Source: UBA1227 sp963629305 (GTDB taxonomy: Bacteria; Bacillota; Clostridia; Oscillospirales; Acutalibacteraceae). From it: a stretch of 17,212 bases of DNA. The notes under the pieces are model-generated. The model did not search any database. It saw only the letters and a program-made list of their open reading frames with translations, and was not told the DNA's origin. Shown here piece by piece: positions 1-7,001 of this stretch. The number at the start of each line of letters is the position of its first letter. The first letter of the stretch is position 1. The position numbers and the translations under genes were made by a program. The stretch is taken from assembly GCA_963629305.1 (NCBI GenBank), contig CAVGIJ010000026.1:1-17212 (forward strand), in the 5' to 3' direction.

Positions 1-66
1 TCCCTCCGGGCGCGCCAGTGAAGAGAACAGGAGGACCTGTTCTCTTCTTTTTTTTTGCGCTTCTTT
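1..66. repeat. Direct repeat copy 1 (terminator-bearing extragenic repeat)
   Basis: This is the first of two near-identical copies; the second starts at 160, a period of 159 bases. The identity runs from the window edge through a GGGCGCGCC-containing head, a 12-bp hairpin and a T tract to GCGCTTCTTT. The T tract is 9 here and 8 in copy 2. Copy 1 begins at base 1, so the array may continue to the left. No coding frame is supported in it. It resembles the noncoding palindromic repeats scattered in gut Clostridia, but that is a judgement from memory. Confidence 0.85.
20..56 (+). terminator. Intrinsic terminator in repeat copy 1
   Basis: A perfect 12-bp stem (20-31 with 36-47) closes an AGGA loop and is followed by nine T (48-56). 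This is a textbook rho-independent terminator reading to the right, probably for a gene left of the window. The stem would also form on the other strand, but no T tract follows it there. Confidence 0.85.
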
Positions 67-159
67 TCGGGGACTCGACCAAGGTTCGAGGTACGCGTTC
101 GCTTGCGCTTCCGCCCTACCCCTTTGTCACTGCGTGACATTTCCCCTGTCAGGGGAATC
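67..159. repeat. Inter-repeat spacer with palindromes
   Basis: The stretch between the two repeat copies contains three inverted repeats. CTCGA/TCGAG lies at 74-78/86-90. GTCAC/GTGAC lies at 126-130/134-138. The 17-base palindrome of TTCCCCTG and CAGGGGAA lies at 141-157 around a single central T. There is no open reading frame with a ribosome binding site. It looks like the body of a repeated extragenic element rather than a gene. Confidence 0.6.
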
Positions 160-224
160 TCCCTCCGGGCGCGCCAGTGAAGAGAACAGGAGGACCTGTT
201 CTCTTCTTTTTTTTGCGCTTCTTT
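160..224. repeat. Direct repeat copy 2 (terminator-bearing extragenic repeat)
   Basis: This is the second copy of the element at 1-66, identical apart from one fewer T in the T tract. It ends 6 bases before the -35 box of the following transporter gene, so it insulates that gene from upstream transcription. Confidence 0.85.
179..214 (+). terminator. Intrinsic terminator in repeat copy 2
   Basis: The same 12-bp stem is present (179-190 with 195-206) with an AGGA loop, followed by eight T (207-214). It sits directly upstream of the transporter promoter. Confidence 0.85.
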
Positions 225-230
225 CAGGGA

Positions 231-259
231 TTGAAATATACACCGTATAGAGATAAACT
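231..259 (+). promoter_or_regulatory. Putative sigma-A promoter of the EamA gene
   Basis: TTGAAA (231-236) and TAAACT (254-259) are separated by 17 bp. The expected transcription start is near 266, giving a short leader before the first ATG at 290. Confidence 0.55.
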
Positions 260-289
260 AGTAGTCAAAGAAGAAATTTCAGAAAGAAG

Positions 290-712
290 ATGTTCATTAT
301 GTGGATAGTATTTGCCGTACTGTCAGCAGTGTTTGCCGCTTTAACATCTGTCCTCGCAAAAGTCGGTATTGAAGACGTAAATTCAACCCTTGCAACTGCC
401 ATAAGAACGCTTGTTGTCGTTGCCATGTCGTGGGTAATGGTTCTCATTACAAACACCGGCAGCGGTATAACCGACATAAGCAAAAAAAGCTGGGTTTTTC
501 TGATTCTGTCCGGCCTTGCGACCGGCGCGTCATGGCTATGCTATTACAAGGCCATCCGGATGGGCGATGTATCCAAGGTCGTACCGATAGACAAACTAAG
601 TGTAGTCCTCACACTGATTCTTGCTTTTGTATTCCTGCACGAGGACTTTAGTATAAAATCCGCAATAGGTGCAGTTCTTATAACTGTGGGAACTCTTGTG
701 ATGGTACTTTAA
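290..712 (+). CDS. EamA-family (DMT superfamily) half-size transporter
   Basis: This is a 140-residue integral membrane protein of the drug/metabolite transporter superfamily. It has a single EamA domain, whereas most family members are about 300 residues with two such domains. Five hydrophobic segments can be seen at roughly residues 4-24, 33-54, 68-88, 98-116 and 124-140. Family-typical features are the A-S-x-L-C-Y-Y-K-A motif near residues 81-90 and the V-x-P-I-D-K-L-S segment near 96-103. A single-domain member must act as a dimer, by analogy with small DMT proteins; the substrate cannot be told. ATG codons occur at 290 and 299. The GAAAGAAG purine run at 281-288 is too close to 290 but well spaced for 299, so the protein may begin at residue 4. 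It is monocistronic, with its own promoter and terminator. Confidence 0.85.
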   Translation: MFIMWIVFAVLSAVFAALTSVLAKVGIEDVNSTLATAIRTLVVVAMSWVMVLITNTGSGITDISKKSWVFLILSGLATGASWLCYYKAIRMGDVSKVVPIDKLSVVLTLILAFVFLHEDFSIKSAIGAVLITVGTLVMVL

Positions 713-745
713 ACATTCAAAAATATACAGTGTAAAACAAAAAAC

Positions 746-772
746 GTCCTGCGCTCGCGCAGGACATTTTTT
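746..772 (+). terminator. Bidirectional intrinsic terminator
   Basis: A perfect 8-bp GC-rich stem (746-753 with 758-765) closes a CTCG loop. T6 follows on the plus strand (767-772), and an A-rich run at 738-744 gives a T run on the minus strand. It serves both the transporter gene and the convergent alaX operon. Confidence 0.85.
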
Positions 773-777
773 CACTT

Positions 778-1965
778 TTACTTAGTATAATTCCAATGTT
801 CAAAAAAATCTTCTATAACCGAAAGTTCGGATGCAAAGACGCCTTGTATCATGTCGTCTTTGCCGCCGCCTCTGCCGACGAGGCAGGCGTTAAAATCGCG
901 CGAAAGCGTGCGAAGCGGCAAATCCTTTGCCGTTATCATATAACGGTAACCGTCTTCGCAATTTGTGAGCGCGACACATACTCCGACGCATTTTTCCTTG
1001 CCGCCGTTTGCGAGGGCACGCAATGCCTCGGTATCGGCGTTTTCAAGGAACATGACAAGGTTTCCGGAAACCTTGTCTATTGCGTCGAGTTTTGCCTTTG
1101 CCAGAGCGCGGGAGGCCTTGCCGAGTTCATATGTAAGGTTGCCGTTTGCCTTTTGCAAAGCCGAAACCGCGTCAGCGGTTTCGAACTGCCTTGCAGACAA
1201 AAGGTCCATAATTCTCAAAATATTTTCTTGCTTTTCATCATAATCGGCAAGGGCACGTCGCCCCGCGCGAATGTGCAGGCGAACGCCGCCATGACTTTTT
1301 TCCGTAAATACGATTTTTACAAGACCGATTTCGCCGGTAAAACTTACATGCGGCGCGCAGCATGCACAACAGTCAACACCGGGTATAGTAACTATCCGGA
1401 CATCCTCCTGCAAATCAAGTTTGCTGCGATAGTCAATGTTTTTCAAGGCCTTAGCATCCGGGTATTCTGTCCTAATCGGAATATTTGAAAAAATAACGTC
1501 ATTAGCACGTTTTTCAATATCATTTATCTGTTCTTTTGAAAACGAGCCATTGTAATCACATGTAACATCTTCGTCACCGAGATGAAAGCCTATGTTATCA
1601 TAGCCGAGTGTACTGTGTATAAGCCCAGAGATGATATGCTCCGCGCTGTGACTTTGCATACGTGAAAAGCGTTTTTCCCAATCGATACTACCATGAACTT
1701 CCGTGCCTACGGCAATTTCCTCATGTGTAAAATGGTAAATAACAGACCCGTCAATATGCGTATCACATACACTTACTGTTTTATCATCATATGTAAGTAT
1801 ACCCGTATCTCCGTATTGACCGCCACCTTCGGGAAAAAAGGCAGTACGGTCAAGCTCTACTTTGAAAAAATCACCGCTCTTTGTGCAGGATTGTACAAGG
1901 GCGGTGAATTCTTTTTCATGACTGTCATTGTCATAGAGCTTTATTGTCTTAACAAGCTCACTCAT
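778..1965 (-). CDS. alaX: Alanyl-tRNA editing protein, AlaX-L type (DHHA1 domain)
   Basis: This free-standing, 395-residue editing protein is related to the editing half of alanyl-tRNA synthetase and is predicted to deacylate Ser- or Gly-mischarged tRNA(Ala). The N-terminal part shows F-F-P-E-G-G-G-Q-Y-G-D-T-G (residues 43-55), the AlaRS/ThrRS second-additional-domain signature. The zinc site is H106-x3-H110 (S-H-S-A-E-H) plus the C-x3-H of C-C-A-P-H (202-206). The C-terminus carries a DHHA1-like glycine-rich stretch, R-G-G-G-K-D-D-M-x-Q-G, as in the long AlaX subclass, and there is no aminoacylation domain. Its ATG overlaps the pduL stop by one base (TAATG), which implies translational coupling. 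It is the last gene of the hypB-pduL-alaX operon. Confidence 0.88.
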   Translation of the reverse strand: MSELVKTIKLYDNDSHEKEFTALVQSCTKSGDFFKVELDRTAFFPEGGGQYGDTGILTYDDKTVSVCDTHIDGSVIYHFTHEEIAVGTEVHGSIDWEKRFSRMQSHSAEHIISGLIHSTLGYDNIGFHLGDEDVTCDYNGSFSKEQINDIEKRANDVIFSNIPIRTEYPDAKALKNIDYRSKLDLQEDVRIVTIPGVDCCACCAPHVSFTGEIGLVKIVFTEKSHGGVRLHIRAGRRALADYDEKQENILRIMDLLSARQFETADAVSALQKANGNLTYELGKASRALAKAKLDAIDKVSGNLVMFLENADTEALRALANGGKEKCVGVCVALTNCEDGYRYMITAKDLPLRTLSRDFNACLVGRGGGKDDMIQGVFASELSVIEDFFEHWNYTK

Positions 1966-2534
1966 TATTTTACAATTTCAACCATCATGCCGGGTGTTAC
2001 GCCTGCGGCATTTGATTCATCGGTGTCAATGTGCATTGCAAGTGCATATTTCGGACTTACACGAACTACTACATCGCCGAAAATAAGAGAACGTTCAGCA
2101 GACTCAACTTTAACATTTACAATTTCTTTATCCTTTACGCCGAGAGCCTCTGCATCTTCGGGAGTTGCGTGGATATGGCGTTTTGCGATAATAACGCCCT
2201 CTGAAATCTCAACCTCGCCTTTAGGCCCTACGAGCTTGCATGCACCGGAGCCTGCGATGTCGCCTGACTCACGGATAGGAGCGGCAATGCCGACTGAACG
2301 TGCATCTGATGCTGAAAGCTCAACCTGAGTTTCAGGGCGAACAGGTCCGAGAATTGAAACTGCGGGGAACTGACCCTTAGGTCCGATTACGGCAACTCTT
2401 TCATTGGATGCGAACTGACCCGGCTGTGAAAGTTCCTTTTTAACTGTGAGCTCATATCCCTCACCGAAAAGTGTCTCAAGCACTTCTTTTGTAACGTGCA
2501 CATGTCTTGCAGATGTTTCAATTAAAAACTTCAT
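1965..2534 (-). CDS. pduL: Phosphate propanoyltransferase (PduL-type phosphotransacylase)
   Basis: This enzyme interconverts acyl-CoA (propionyl- or acetyl-CoA) and acyl phosphate and is unrelated to classical Pta. The two PduL half-domains are visible. The first begins with the R-H-V-H metal motif (residues 10-13). The second begins with K-R-H-I-H (residues 118-122), and a further M-H-I-D-T-D-E follows (167-173); these histidines are the family's zinc ligands. At 189 residues it begins right at the catalytic domain with no N-terminal encapsulation peptide. No microcompartment shell genes are near, so a cytosolic role in acetate or propionate/ATP metabolism is more likely than propanediol utilisation. 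A purine-rich stretch with AAAGGA lies upstream. It is 64 bases downstream of hypB and overlaps alaX by one base. Confidence 0.9.
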   Translation of the reverse strand: MKFLIETSARHVHVTKEVLETLFGEGYELTVKKELSQPGQFASNERVAVIGPKGQFPAVSILGPVRPETQVELSASDARSVGIAAPIRESGDIAGSGACKLVGPKGEVEISEGVIIAKRHIHATPEDAEALGVKDKEIVNVKVESAERSLIFGDVVVRVSPKYALAMHIDTDESNAAGVTPGMMVEIVK

Positions 2535-2598
2535 TTCTTCTCTGTCCTTTCATCTATGAAAAATTCCGTAAACATTTTACTACTATTGTTTACGCTTT

Positions 2599-3276
2599 TC
2601 AATCATTTTTCCAGGCCTCAATTTCCTTTTCAAGCCATGCACAAAGTTCATCGACACCCTCACCGGTTTTCGCCGAGATGGGAATAATATCAATATCCGG
2701 GTTACGCATTTTTGCATTTGCCTTACATTTCTCAATATCAAATGTAAAATAAGGCGCAACATCAATCTTATTGATAACAAGAAGATCCGACACCTGGTAC
2801 ATAAGCGGATATTTGAGTGGTTTATCGTCACCCTCCGGGACACTGAGTATAGTAAGATTTTTAACCGAACCCGTATCGAACTCTGCCGGGCAAACAAGGT
2901 TTCCGACATTCTCAAGGATAAGGAAGTCAAAATCCTCATCACCTATACCCTCAATTCCCTGACGGGTCATTTCAGCCGTAAGGTGACACATTCCGCCGGT
3001 GTGAAGCTGTATTGCCTTTGCACCTATACTCGTTATTGTCGCAGCGTCAACATCACTGTCAATGTCGGCTTCCATAACGCCTATTTTATACTTTTCCGCA
3101 AGACGCGGTATAACCTGTGTAAGAGTTGTTGTCTTTCCGCTTCCCGGTGAAGACATGATGTTAAGGAAAAATGTTCCGCGTTTTTTCAGTTCAAAGCGAA
3201 GTGCATCCGCATCCTTTTTATTATCAGCAAAAATATTTTCCTTTATCTCTATAATTCTGTACTTTTTATCCTCCAC
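2599..3276 (-). CDS. hypB: Hydrogenase nickel incorporation GTPase HypB
   Basis: This is a SIMIBI-class GTPase that helps load nickel into [NiFe]-hydrogenase (and in some bacteria urease). Counting from the chosen start, Walker A is S-S-P-G-S-G-K-T at 42-49 and the metal-binding G-G-M-C-H-L is at 94-99. The N-V-G-N-L-V-C-P-A-E-F-D switch segment and the base-recognition N-K-I-D follow. There is no histidine-rich stretch and no N-terminal C-x2-C-G-C high-affinity nickel site. I place the start at a GTG (3274-3276) with AAAGGA nine bases upstream, giving 225 residues. A TTG at 3294 would add six residues but lies only about 10 bases from the predicted transcription start. No hypA or hydrogenase gene is in the window, so the client is unseen. 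Confidence 0.9.
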   Translation of the reverse strand: MEDKKYRIIEIKENIFADNKKDADALRFELKKRGTFFLNIMSSPGSGKTTTLTQVIPRLAEKYKIGVMEADIDSDVDAATITSIGAKAIQLHTGGMCHLTAEMTRQGIEGIGDEDFDFLILENVGNLVCPAEFDTGSVKNLTILSVPEGDDKPLKYPLMYQVSDLLVINKIDVAPYFTFDIEKCKANAKMRNPDIDIIPISAKTGEGVDELCAWLEKEIEAWKND

Positions 3277-3310
3277 GGTAATCCGTCCTTTCAAATAAAA
3301 CTACCTGTAG

Positions 3311-3339
3311 ATTGTAGCATTATAAAAATGTATCGTCAA
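3311..3339 (-). promoter_or_regulatory. Promoter of the hypB-pduL-alaX operon
   Basis: Reading the minus strand, TTGACG (3334-3339) and TACAAT (3311-3316) are 17 bp apart, close to the sigma-A consensus. Transcription would start near 3304, leaving a leader of about 28 bases before the GTG start of hypB. Confidence 0.75.
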
Positions 3340-3363
3340 TTGTGAAAAAAGGAACAAGCACGC

Positions 3364-3393
3364 TTGCCCGGGCGATGTATAATACGCTATAAT
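3364..3393 (+). promoter_or_regulatory. Promoter of the uracil-DNA glycosylase gene
   Basis: TTGCCC (3364-3369) and a perfect TATAAT (3388-3393) are 18 bp apart. A second TATAAT at 3378-3383 lacks an obvious -35 box. The promoter is back to back with the hypB promoter. Confidence 0.6.
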
Positions 3394-3439
3394 AACTATC
3401 ATACAAAATATATCAATTAACAAAAAAGGTGCGATCAAA

Positions 3440-4006
3440 TTGTATAACAGTTTTGAAGAACTCCGCGCGGAGTGCGAAAAGTGCAACAAATGCAGACTCG
3501 CTGAAACAAGAACAAATCTTGTTTTCGGCGTGGGAAATCCGCATGCGGATATCATGTTTGTGGGTGAGGGCCCCGGGGAAAACGAGGACTTGCAGGGCGA
3601 GCCCTTTGTCGGCCGTTCGGGTCAGCTTCTTGACCGCATGCTGCTTGAAATCGGACTTTCAAGAAAAGAAAATATTTACATTGCCAACATGGTGAAGTGC
3701 AGACCGCCGAAGAACCGCGATCCGCAGCCGGATGAACAGGAAATCTGTATAAACTGGCTTCGCGAGCAATACAAATTCATACAGCCGAAAATAATAGTAT
3801 GCCTCGGACGAATCTCTGCGCAGCGCCTCATAAACCCGAATTTTAAAGTTACAAAAGAGCATGGTGAGTTTATAAATAAAAAAGGTGTCCTTATGATGGG
3901 CACCTTTCATCCGGCAGCTCTTCTGCGAAACCCCAACAACAAACCGCTCGCAGAAGAGGACTTTAAGAAGCTTCGCATGATGATTGACAAGTTGAATAAA
4001 CAATAA
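3440..4006 (+). CDS. Type-4 (Fe-S) uracil-DNA glycosylase
   Basis: This family 4 uracil-DNA glycosylase removes uracil from DNA as the first step of base excision repair. It is 188 residues, the usual family length. Motif A is G-E-G-P-G-E-N-E-D-x2-G-E-P-F-V-G-R-S-G-Q-L-L-D (43-65). The uracil-recognition and leucine-loop motif is H-P-A-A-L-L-R-N-P (157-165). The four 4Fe-4S ligands are C15, C18, C87 (V-K-C-R-P-P) and C103. The start is a TTG at 3440 with AAAGGTG (3425-3431) eight bases upstream. No ATG in frame would retain the first cysteine pair. It is monocistronic and divergent from hypB, and meets the next operon tail to tail with 37 bases between them and no clear terminator. Confidence 0.92.
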   Translation: MYNSFEELRAECEKCNKCRLAETRTNLVFGVGNPHADIMFVGEGPGENEDLQGEPFVGRSGQLLDRMLLEIGLSRKENIYIANMVKCRPPKNRDPQPDEQEICINWLREQYKFIQPKIIVCLGRISAQRLINPNFKVTKEHGEFINKKGVLMMGTFHPAALLRNPNNKPLAEEDFKKLRMMIDKLNKQ

Positions 4007-4043
4007 GCATAAACAAAGCCGTGAAGCCTCAATTCACAAGAAT

Positions 4044-4724
4044 TTATAACGGCATGATAATATTTCTGAAAAATTCCTCTGCACCCTTATCTCCGAAAAC
4101 CTTCTTGAGAACACCTGATGACGGGTTACCCTCGTTTACCATTCTGTCTCTGAATGCCGCAAGTTTTTCAAGGTTGGCATTGGTTTTATCCGCACTTTTT
4201 GCGGCACGGAGATAGGCATTTACAGAATCTGAAATCATTTTGATAAGTCTCTCATCATTTTCAGGTATATCGCCTTTTATAAGTGAGAAAGGTGTACGCT
4301 CAAAAACATACCACGCCGACTTCTCGTCATATTCCGGAATTTCGGAACACTCAGCTTTTATTTTGTCAAATTCATCCGCCTTGGTAAATCCGTTTTCAGT
4401 GCAGTCATAGTATTCAACAAAAACTGTACGTTTCTTTTTCATGGACATTACATCGACAAGTAAAAACGGGACAGATACGCCGGCACTCGGCGTGAAAACG
4501 ATTGTCGCAAGGTTCATCATACCACCCATTGCCTTCGTCTCAAGCGTCATAAGAGTTCCGAATTCCTTCACTGCATACTTGTTAGCGGTAAATCTCATAA
4601 AAGGAATAAGCTTCGGGTATTTGAATGCGGAAAAACTTCCTATGTCCTCTTTTGAAAGTTCGAAGATTTCTCCGGCTTTTGCGGTAATTTCAGAAACTAT
4701 GCCGCTCATGTTTGAAAAATCCAT
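4044..4724 (-). CDS. Uncharacterised protein resembling ferredoxin-dependent bilin reductases
   Basis: I do not recognise this 226-residue protein as a named family member, but its pattern matches the ferredoxin-dependent bilin reductase (PcyA/PebA/PebB/HY2) fold family along its length. An F-x-x-L-x-x-L-E-T segment (55-63) is followed by a hydrophobic strand (N-L-A-T-I-V-F), then V-P-F-L-L-V-D-V (85-92), another strand, and a C-terminal helix with N-P-x-x-G-V-L-K-K-V-F-G and A-E-E-F-F. The family ends similarly, with N-D-x-x-R-x-V-L-E-K-A-F-G. From memory of Synechocystis PcyA, E62 would align with Glu76 and D91 with Asp105, but His88 is not retained. It has no signal peptide or cysteine motif. 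AGAGGA lies six bases before the ATG. It follows metA by 40 bases, so it is probably the last gene of the gltX operon. The remote homology is inference; the substrate is unknown. Confidence 0.5.
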   Translation of the reverse strand: MDFSNMSGIVSEITAKAGEIFELSKEDIGSFSAFKYPKLIPFMRFTANKYAVKEFGTLMTLETKAMGGMMNLATIVFTPSAGVSVPFLLVDVMSMKKKRTVFVEYYDCTENGFTKADEFDKIKAECSEIPEYDEKSAWYVFERTPFSLIKGDIPENDERLIKMISDSVNAYLRAAKSADKTNANLEKLAAFRDRMVNEGNPSSGVLKKVFGDKGAEEFFRNIIMPL

Positions 4725-4764
4725 ATAAAGTCCTCTTTTCGCGTATTTGACAGTCTTTTTATGT

Positions 4765-5682
4765 TCATTTCATTGTATCAAGATTGTACGGAGTATTCTG
4801 ATAAACAAAGTAATTAAGCCAGTTTGAATAAAGAAGATTTGCGCTTGAGCGCCAGGTAACCGGCGGCTTGGCCGTAACTTTGCCGTTTGGAAAATAATTC
4901 ACCGGCATCTCAATCGGCTTTTTTGCATCAAGATCGCGTTTATACTCATTGTAAAGTGTATCGGCATCATATTCCGAATGTCCGGTTATAAATATTTGAC
5001 GTCCCCTTTTTGTGGAGATGGCATAAACACCGGCATCCTTTGACGATGCAAGTATTTTAAGTTCCGGTATAGCCTCAATATCCGCACGTTCAACTGTCGT
5101 ATGCCTTGATTGCGGAACCATAAAAGTATCATCAAATCCGCGGAAAAGCATAGAATTCTTTTTTTCCACTTTATGAGGGAAAACTCCGAAAAGCTTTTCG
5201 GGCAAATCATGTTTCTTTATACCGTAATGATAGTAAAGTCCCGCCTGAGCACCCCAGCAGATGTGGAATGTTGACCATACATGTGTTTTGCTCCACTCCA
5301 TTATCTCACAAAGCTCAGCCCAATATTCGACGTCTTCAAAAGGCATCTGTTCCACCGGTGCGCCGGTTATGATCATTCCGTCGAAATTTCTGTCTTTTAT
5401 TTCAGGGAACGTTTTATAAAATGCTAGCATATGGTCCTGCGATGTATTCTTCGTCACATGAGTACTCATCATCACAAGTTCAAGCTCAACCTGCAGTGGA
5501 GTGTTTCCGAGAAGTCTGCAAAGCTGTGTCTCGGTCTCAATTTTTTTCGGCATTAGATTGAGGAGAAGGATTTTAAGCGGACGGATATCCTGCTTTCCCG
5601 CTCTTACCTCGGTCATAACGAATATATTCTCAGAATTCAGAACTTTTCTTGCAGGAAGATCTGCCGGAATTTTAATAGGCAT
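4765..5682 (-). CDS. metA: Homoserine O-acetyltransferase (MetA family)
   Basis: This enzyme activates homoserine for methionine synthesis and belongs to the class-I glutamine-amidotransferase-like MetA fold (305 residues, typical length). The catalytic residues are visible: C142 in H-I-C-W-G-A-Q-A-G, H235 and E237 in G-H-S-E-Y-D. Position 111 is Glu (T-G-A-P-V-E); family work on the Bacillus cereus enzyme links this residue to acetyl-CoA use, whereas E. coli, with Gly, uses succinyl-CoA. I therefore call it an acetyltransferase despite the usual 'succinyltransferase' label. It starts 15 bases after the metY stop, with AGAGG as its ribosome binding site, and works directly with that enzyme. 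Confidence 0.93.
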   Translation of the reverse strand: MPIKIPADLPARKVLNSENIFVMTEVRAGKQDIRPLKILLLNLMPKKIETETQLCRLLGNTPLQVELELVMMSTHVTKNTSQDHMLAFYKTFPEIKDRNFDGMIITGAPVEQMPFEDVEYWAELCEIMEWSKTHVWSTFHICWGAQAGLYYHYGIKKHDLPEKLFGVFPHKVEKKNSMLFRGFDDTFMVPQSRHTTVERADIEAIPELKILASSKDAGVYAISTKRGRQIFITGHSEYDADTLYNEYKRDLDAKKPIEMPVNYFPNGKVTAKPPVTWRSSANLLYSNWLNYFVYQNTPYNLDTMK

Positions 5683-5697
5683 TTTCAGTTACCTCTT

Positions 5698-6984
5698 TCA
5701 AATCTGGTTAAGTGCGTTTTCAATGTCCTCTATAAGGTCATATATATTTTCTATACCGCATGAAAGTCTTATGAGGTCAGACGGAACACCGGCCGCTTTG
5801 AGCTCTTCTTCATTCATCTGTCTATGGGTTGTTGACGCCGGATGAAGACAGCATGTGCGGGCGTCCGCAACATGAGTTTCTATTGCAGCGACCTTAAGAG
5901 AGCGCATGAATTTCTCGGCGGCTTCTCTTCCGCCCTTTACGCCAAAACTTACAACTCCGCATGTTCCGCAGGGCATATATTTTCTCGCACGGTCATAATA
6001 TTTGCTTTCGGCAAGACCCGGATAGTTTACCCATACTACCTTGTCTGACTTTTCAAGGAATTCCGCAACAGCAAGTGCGTTTTCGCAATGACGTTTCATC
6101 CTTACCGGAAGACTTTCAAGTCCCATATTTAGCAAGAAGGCATCGTGCGGAGATTGAACAGAACCGAAATCACGCATAAGTTGAACTGTTGCCTTTGTTA
6201 TAAACGCTCCCTCTTTTCCGAAACGTTCAGTGTATGTCACACCATGATAGCTCTCATCCGGTGTGCAAAGACCGGGAAATTTTTCAGGGTAAGCAGCCCA
6301 GTCAAACCTTCCCGAGTCAACGATACATCCACCTACCGTTGCTCCGTGTCCGTCCATATATTTTGTTGTTGAATGAGTTACAATATCTGCTCCCCATTCA
6401 ATCGGTCTGCAATTTATAGGCGTTGCAAATGTATTGTCGACTATAAGCGGAACACCGTGTGCGTGTGCAGCTTTTGCAAATTTTTCAATATCAAGAACCG
6501 TGAGTGCCGGATTTGCAATAGTTTCTCCGAATACTGCCTTGGTATTGTCTTTGAAAGCGGCATTAAGTTCCTCCTCACTGCAGTCAGGGTCAACAAAAGT
6601 GAAATCAACACCCATTTTTTTCATGGTAACGGCAAAAAGATTGTATGTTCCGCCGTATATGCTGTTTGAAGCAACGACATGTGAACCGCATTCGGCAATA
6701 TTGAATACCGAAAAGAAGTTTGCAGCCTGCCCTGAGCCGAGGAGCATAGCAGCAGTGCCGCCCTCGAGTTCGGCAATCTTCGCTGCAACCATATCACAGG
6801 TGGGATTTTGCAGCCTTGAGTAAAAATATCCTGATGCTTCAAGGTCAAAAAGCTTTCCCATGTCCTCTCCGGTGTCATATTTGAATGTAGTACTCTGAAT
6901 AATAGGTATCTGACGCGGCTCCCCGTTCCCCGGTGTATAACCGCCCTGAATACATGCTGTTTCTATGCGACGTTTGTTTGCCAT
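5698..6984 (-). CDS. metY: O-acetylhomoserine aminocarboxypropyltransferase (sulfhydrylase)
   Basis: This PLP-dependent enzyme of the Cys/Met metabolism family makes homocysteine from O-acetylhomoserine and sulfide. Its 428 residues match MetY, whereas cystathionine gamma-synthases are nearer 380. The PLP-binding features are Y-S-R-L-Q-N-P-T (55-62), G-S-G-Q-A-A (83-88), V-D-N-T-F-A-T-P (182-189) and the Schiff-base lysine K208 in S-T-T-K-Y-M-D-G-H-G. The insertion between that lysine and the next conserved block is typical of the MetY branch. AAAGGTGAGG precedes the ATG. It lies 17 bases downstream of glnS and 15 bases upstream of metA, so direct sulfhydrylation in cooperation with MetA is the likely route. 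No SAM riboswitch or T-box precedes it. Confidence 0.92.
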   Translation of the reverse strand: MANKRRIETACIQGGYTPGNGEPRQIPIIQSTTFKYDTGEDMGKLFDLEASGYFYSRLQNPTCDMVAAKIAELEGGTAAMLLGSGQAANFFSVFNIAECGSHVVASNSIYGGTYNLFAVTMKKMGVDFTFVDPDCSEEELNAAFKDNTKAVFGETIANPALTVLDIEKFAKAAHAHGVPLIVDNTFATPINCRPIEWGADIVTHSTTKYMDGHGATVGGCIVDSGRFDWAAYPEKFPGLCTPDESYHGVTYTERFGKEGAFITKATVQLMRDFGSVQSPHDAFLLNMGLESLPVRMKRHCENALAVAEFLEKSDKVVWVNYPGLAESKYYDRARKYMPCGTCGVVSFGVKGGREAAEKFMRSLKVAAIETHVADARTCCLHPASTTHRQMNEEELKAAGVPSDLIRLSCGIENIYDLIEDIENALNQI

Positions 6985-7001
6985 TTTGCCTCACCTTTTG
7001 A

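Noticed and set aside
74..98. GGTTCGAG considered as a tRNA T-loop
   Set aside because: The flanks do not form a five-base T stem, and no acceptor, D or anticodon arms can be drawn around it.
1..230. Repeated sequence considered as a CRISPR array
   Set aside because: Only two copies are seen, with repeats of about 65 bases and a 93-base spacer; each repeat is a terminator hairpin with a T tract, and no cas gene is present.
796..1488. Long plus-strand frame antisense to alaX
   Set aside because: It has no ribosome binding site and no recognisable protein pattern; the minus-strand frame encodes a clear alanyl-tRNA editing protein.
4007..4043. Weak GTGAA/TTCAC and GCCGT/ACGGC pairings considered as a terminator
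   Set aside because: The stems are only five base pairs, the two pairings overlap each other, and no T tract follows.
6985..7001. Gap between glnS and metY considered for a SAM riboswitch or T-box
   Set aside because: It is only 17 bases long, which leaves no room for any riboswitch.
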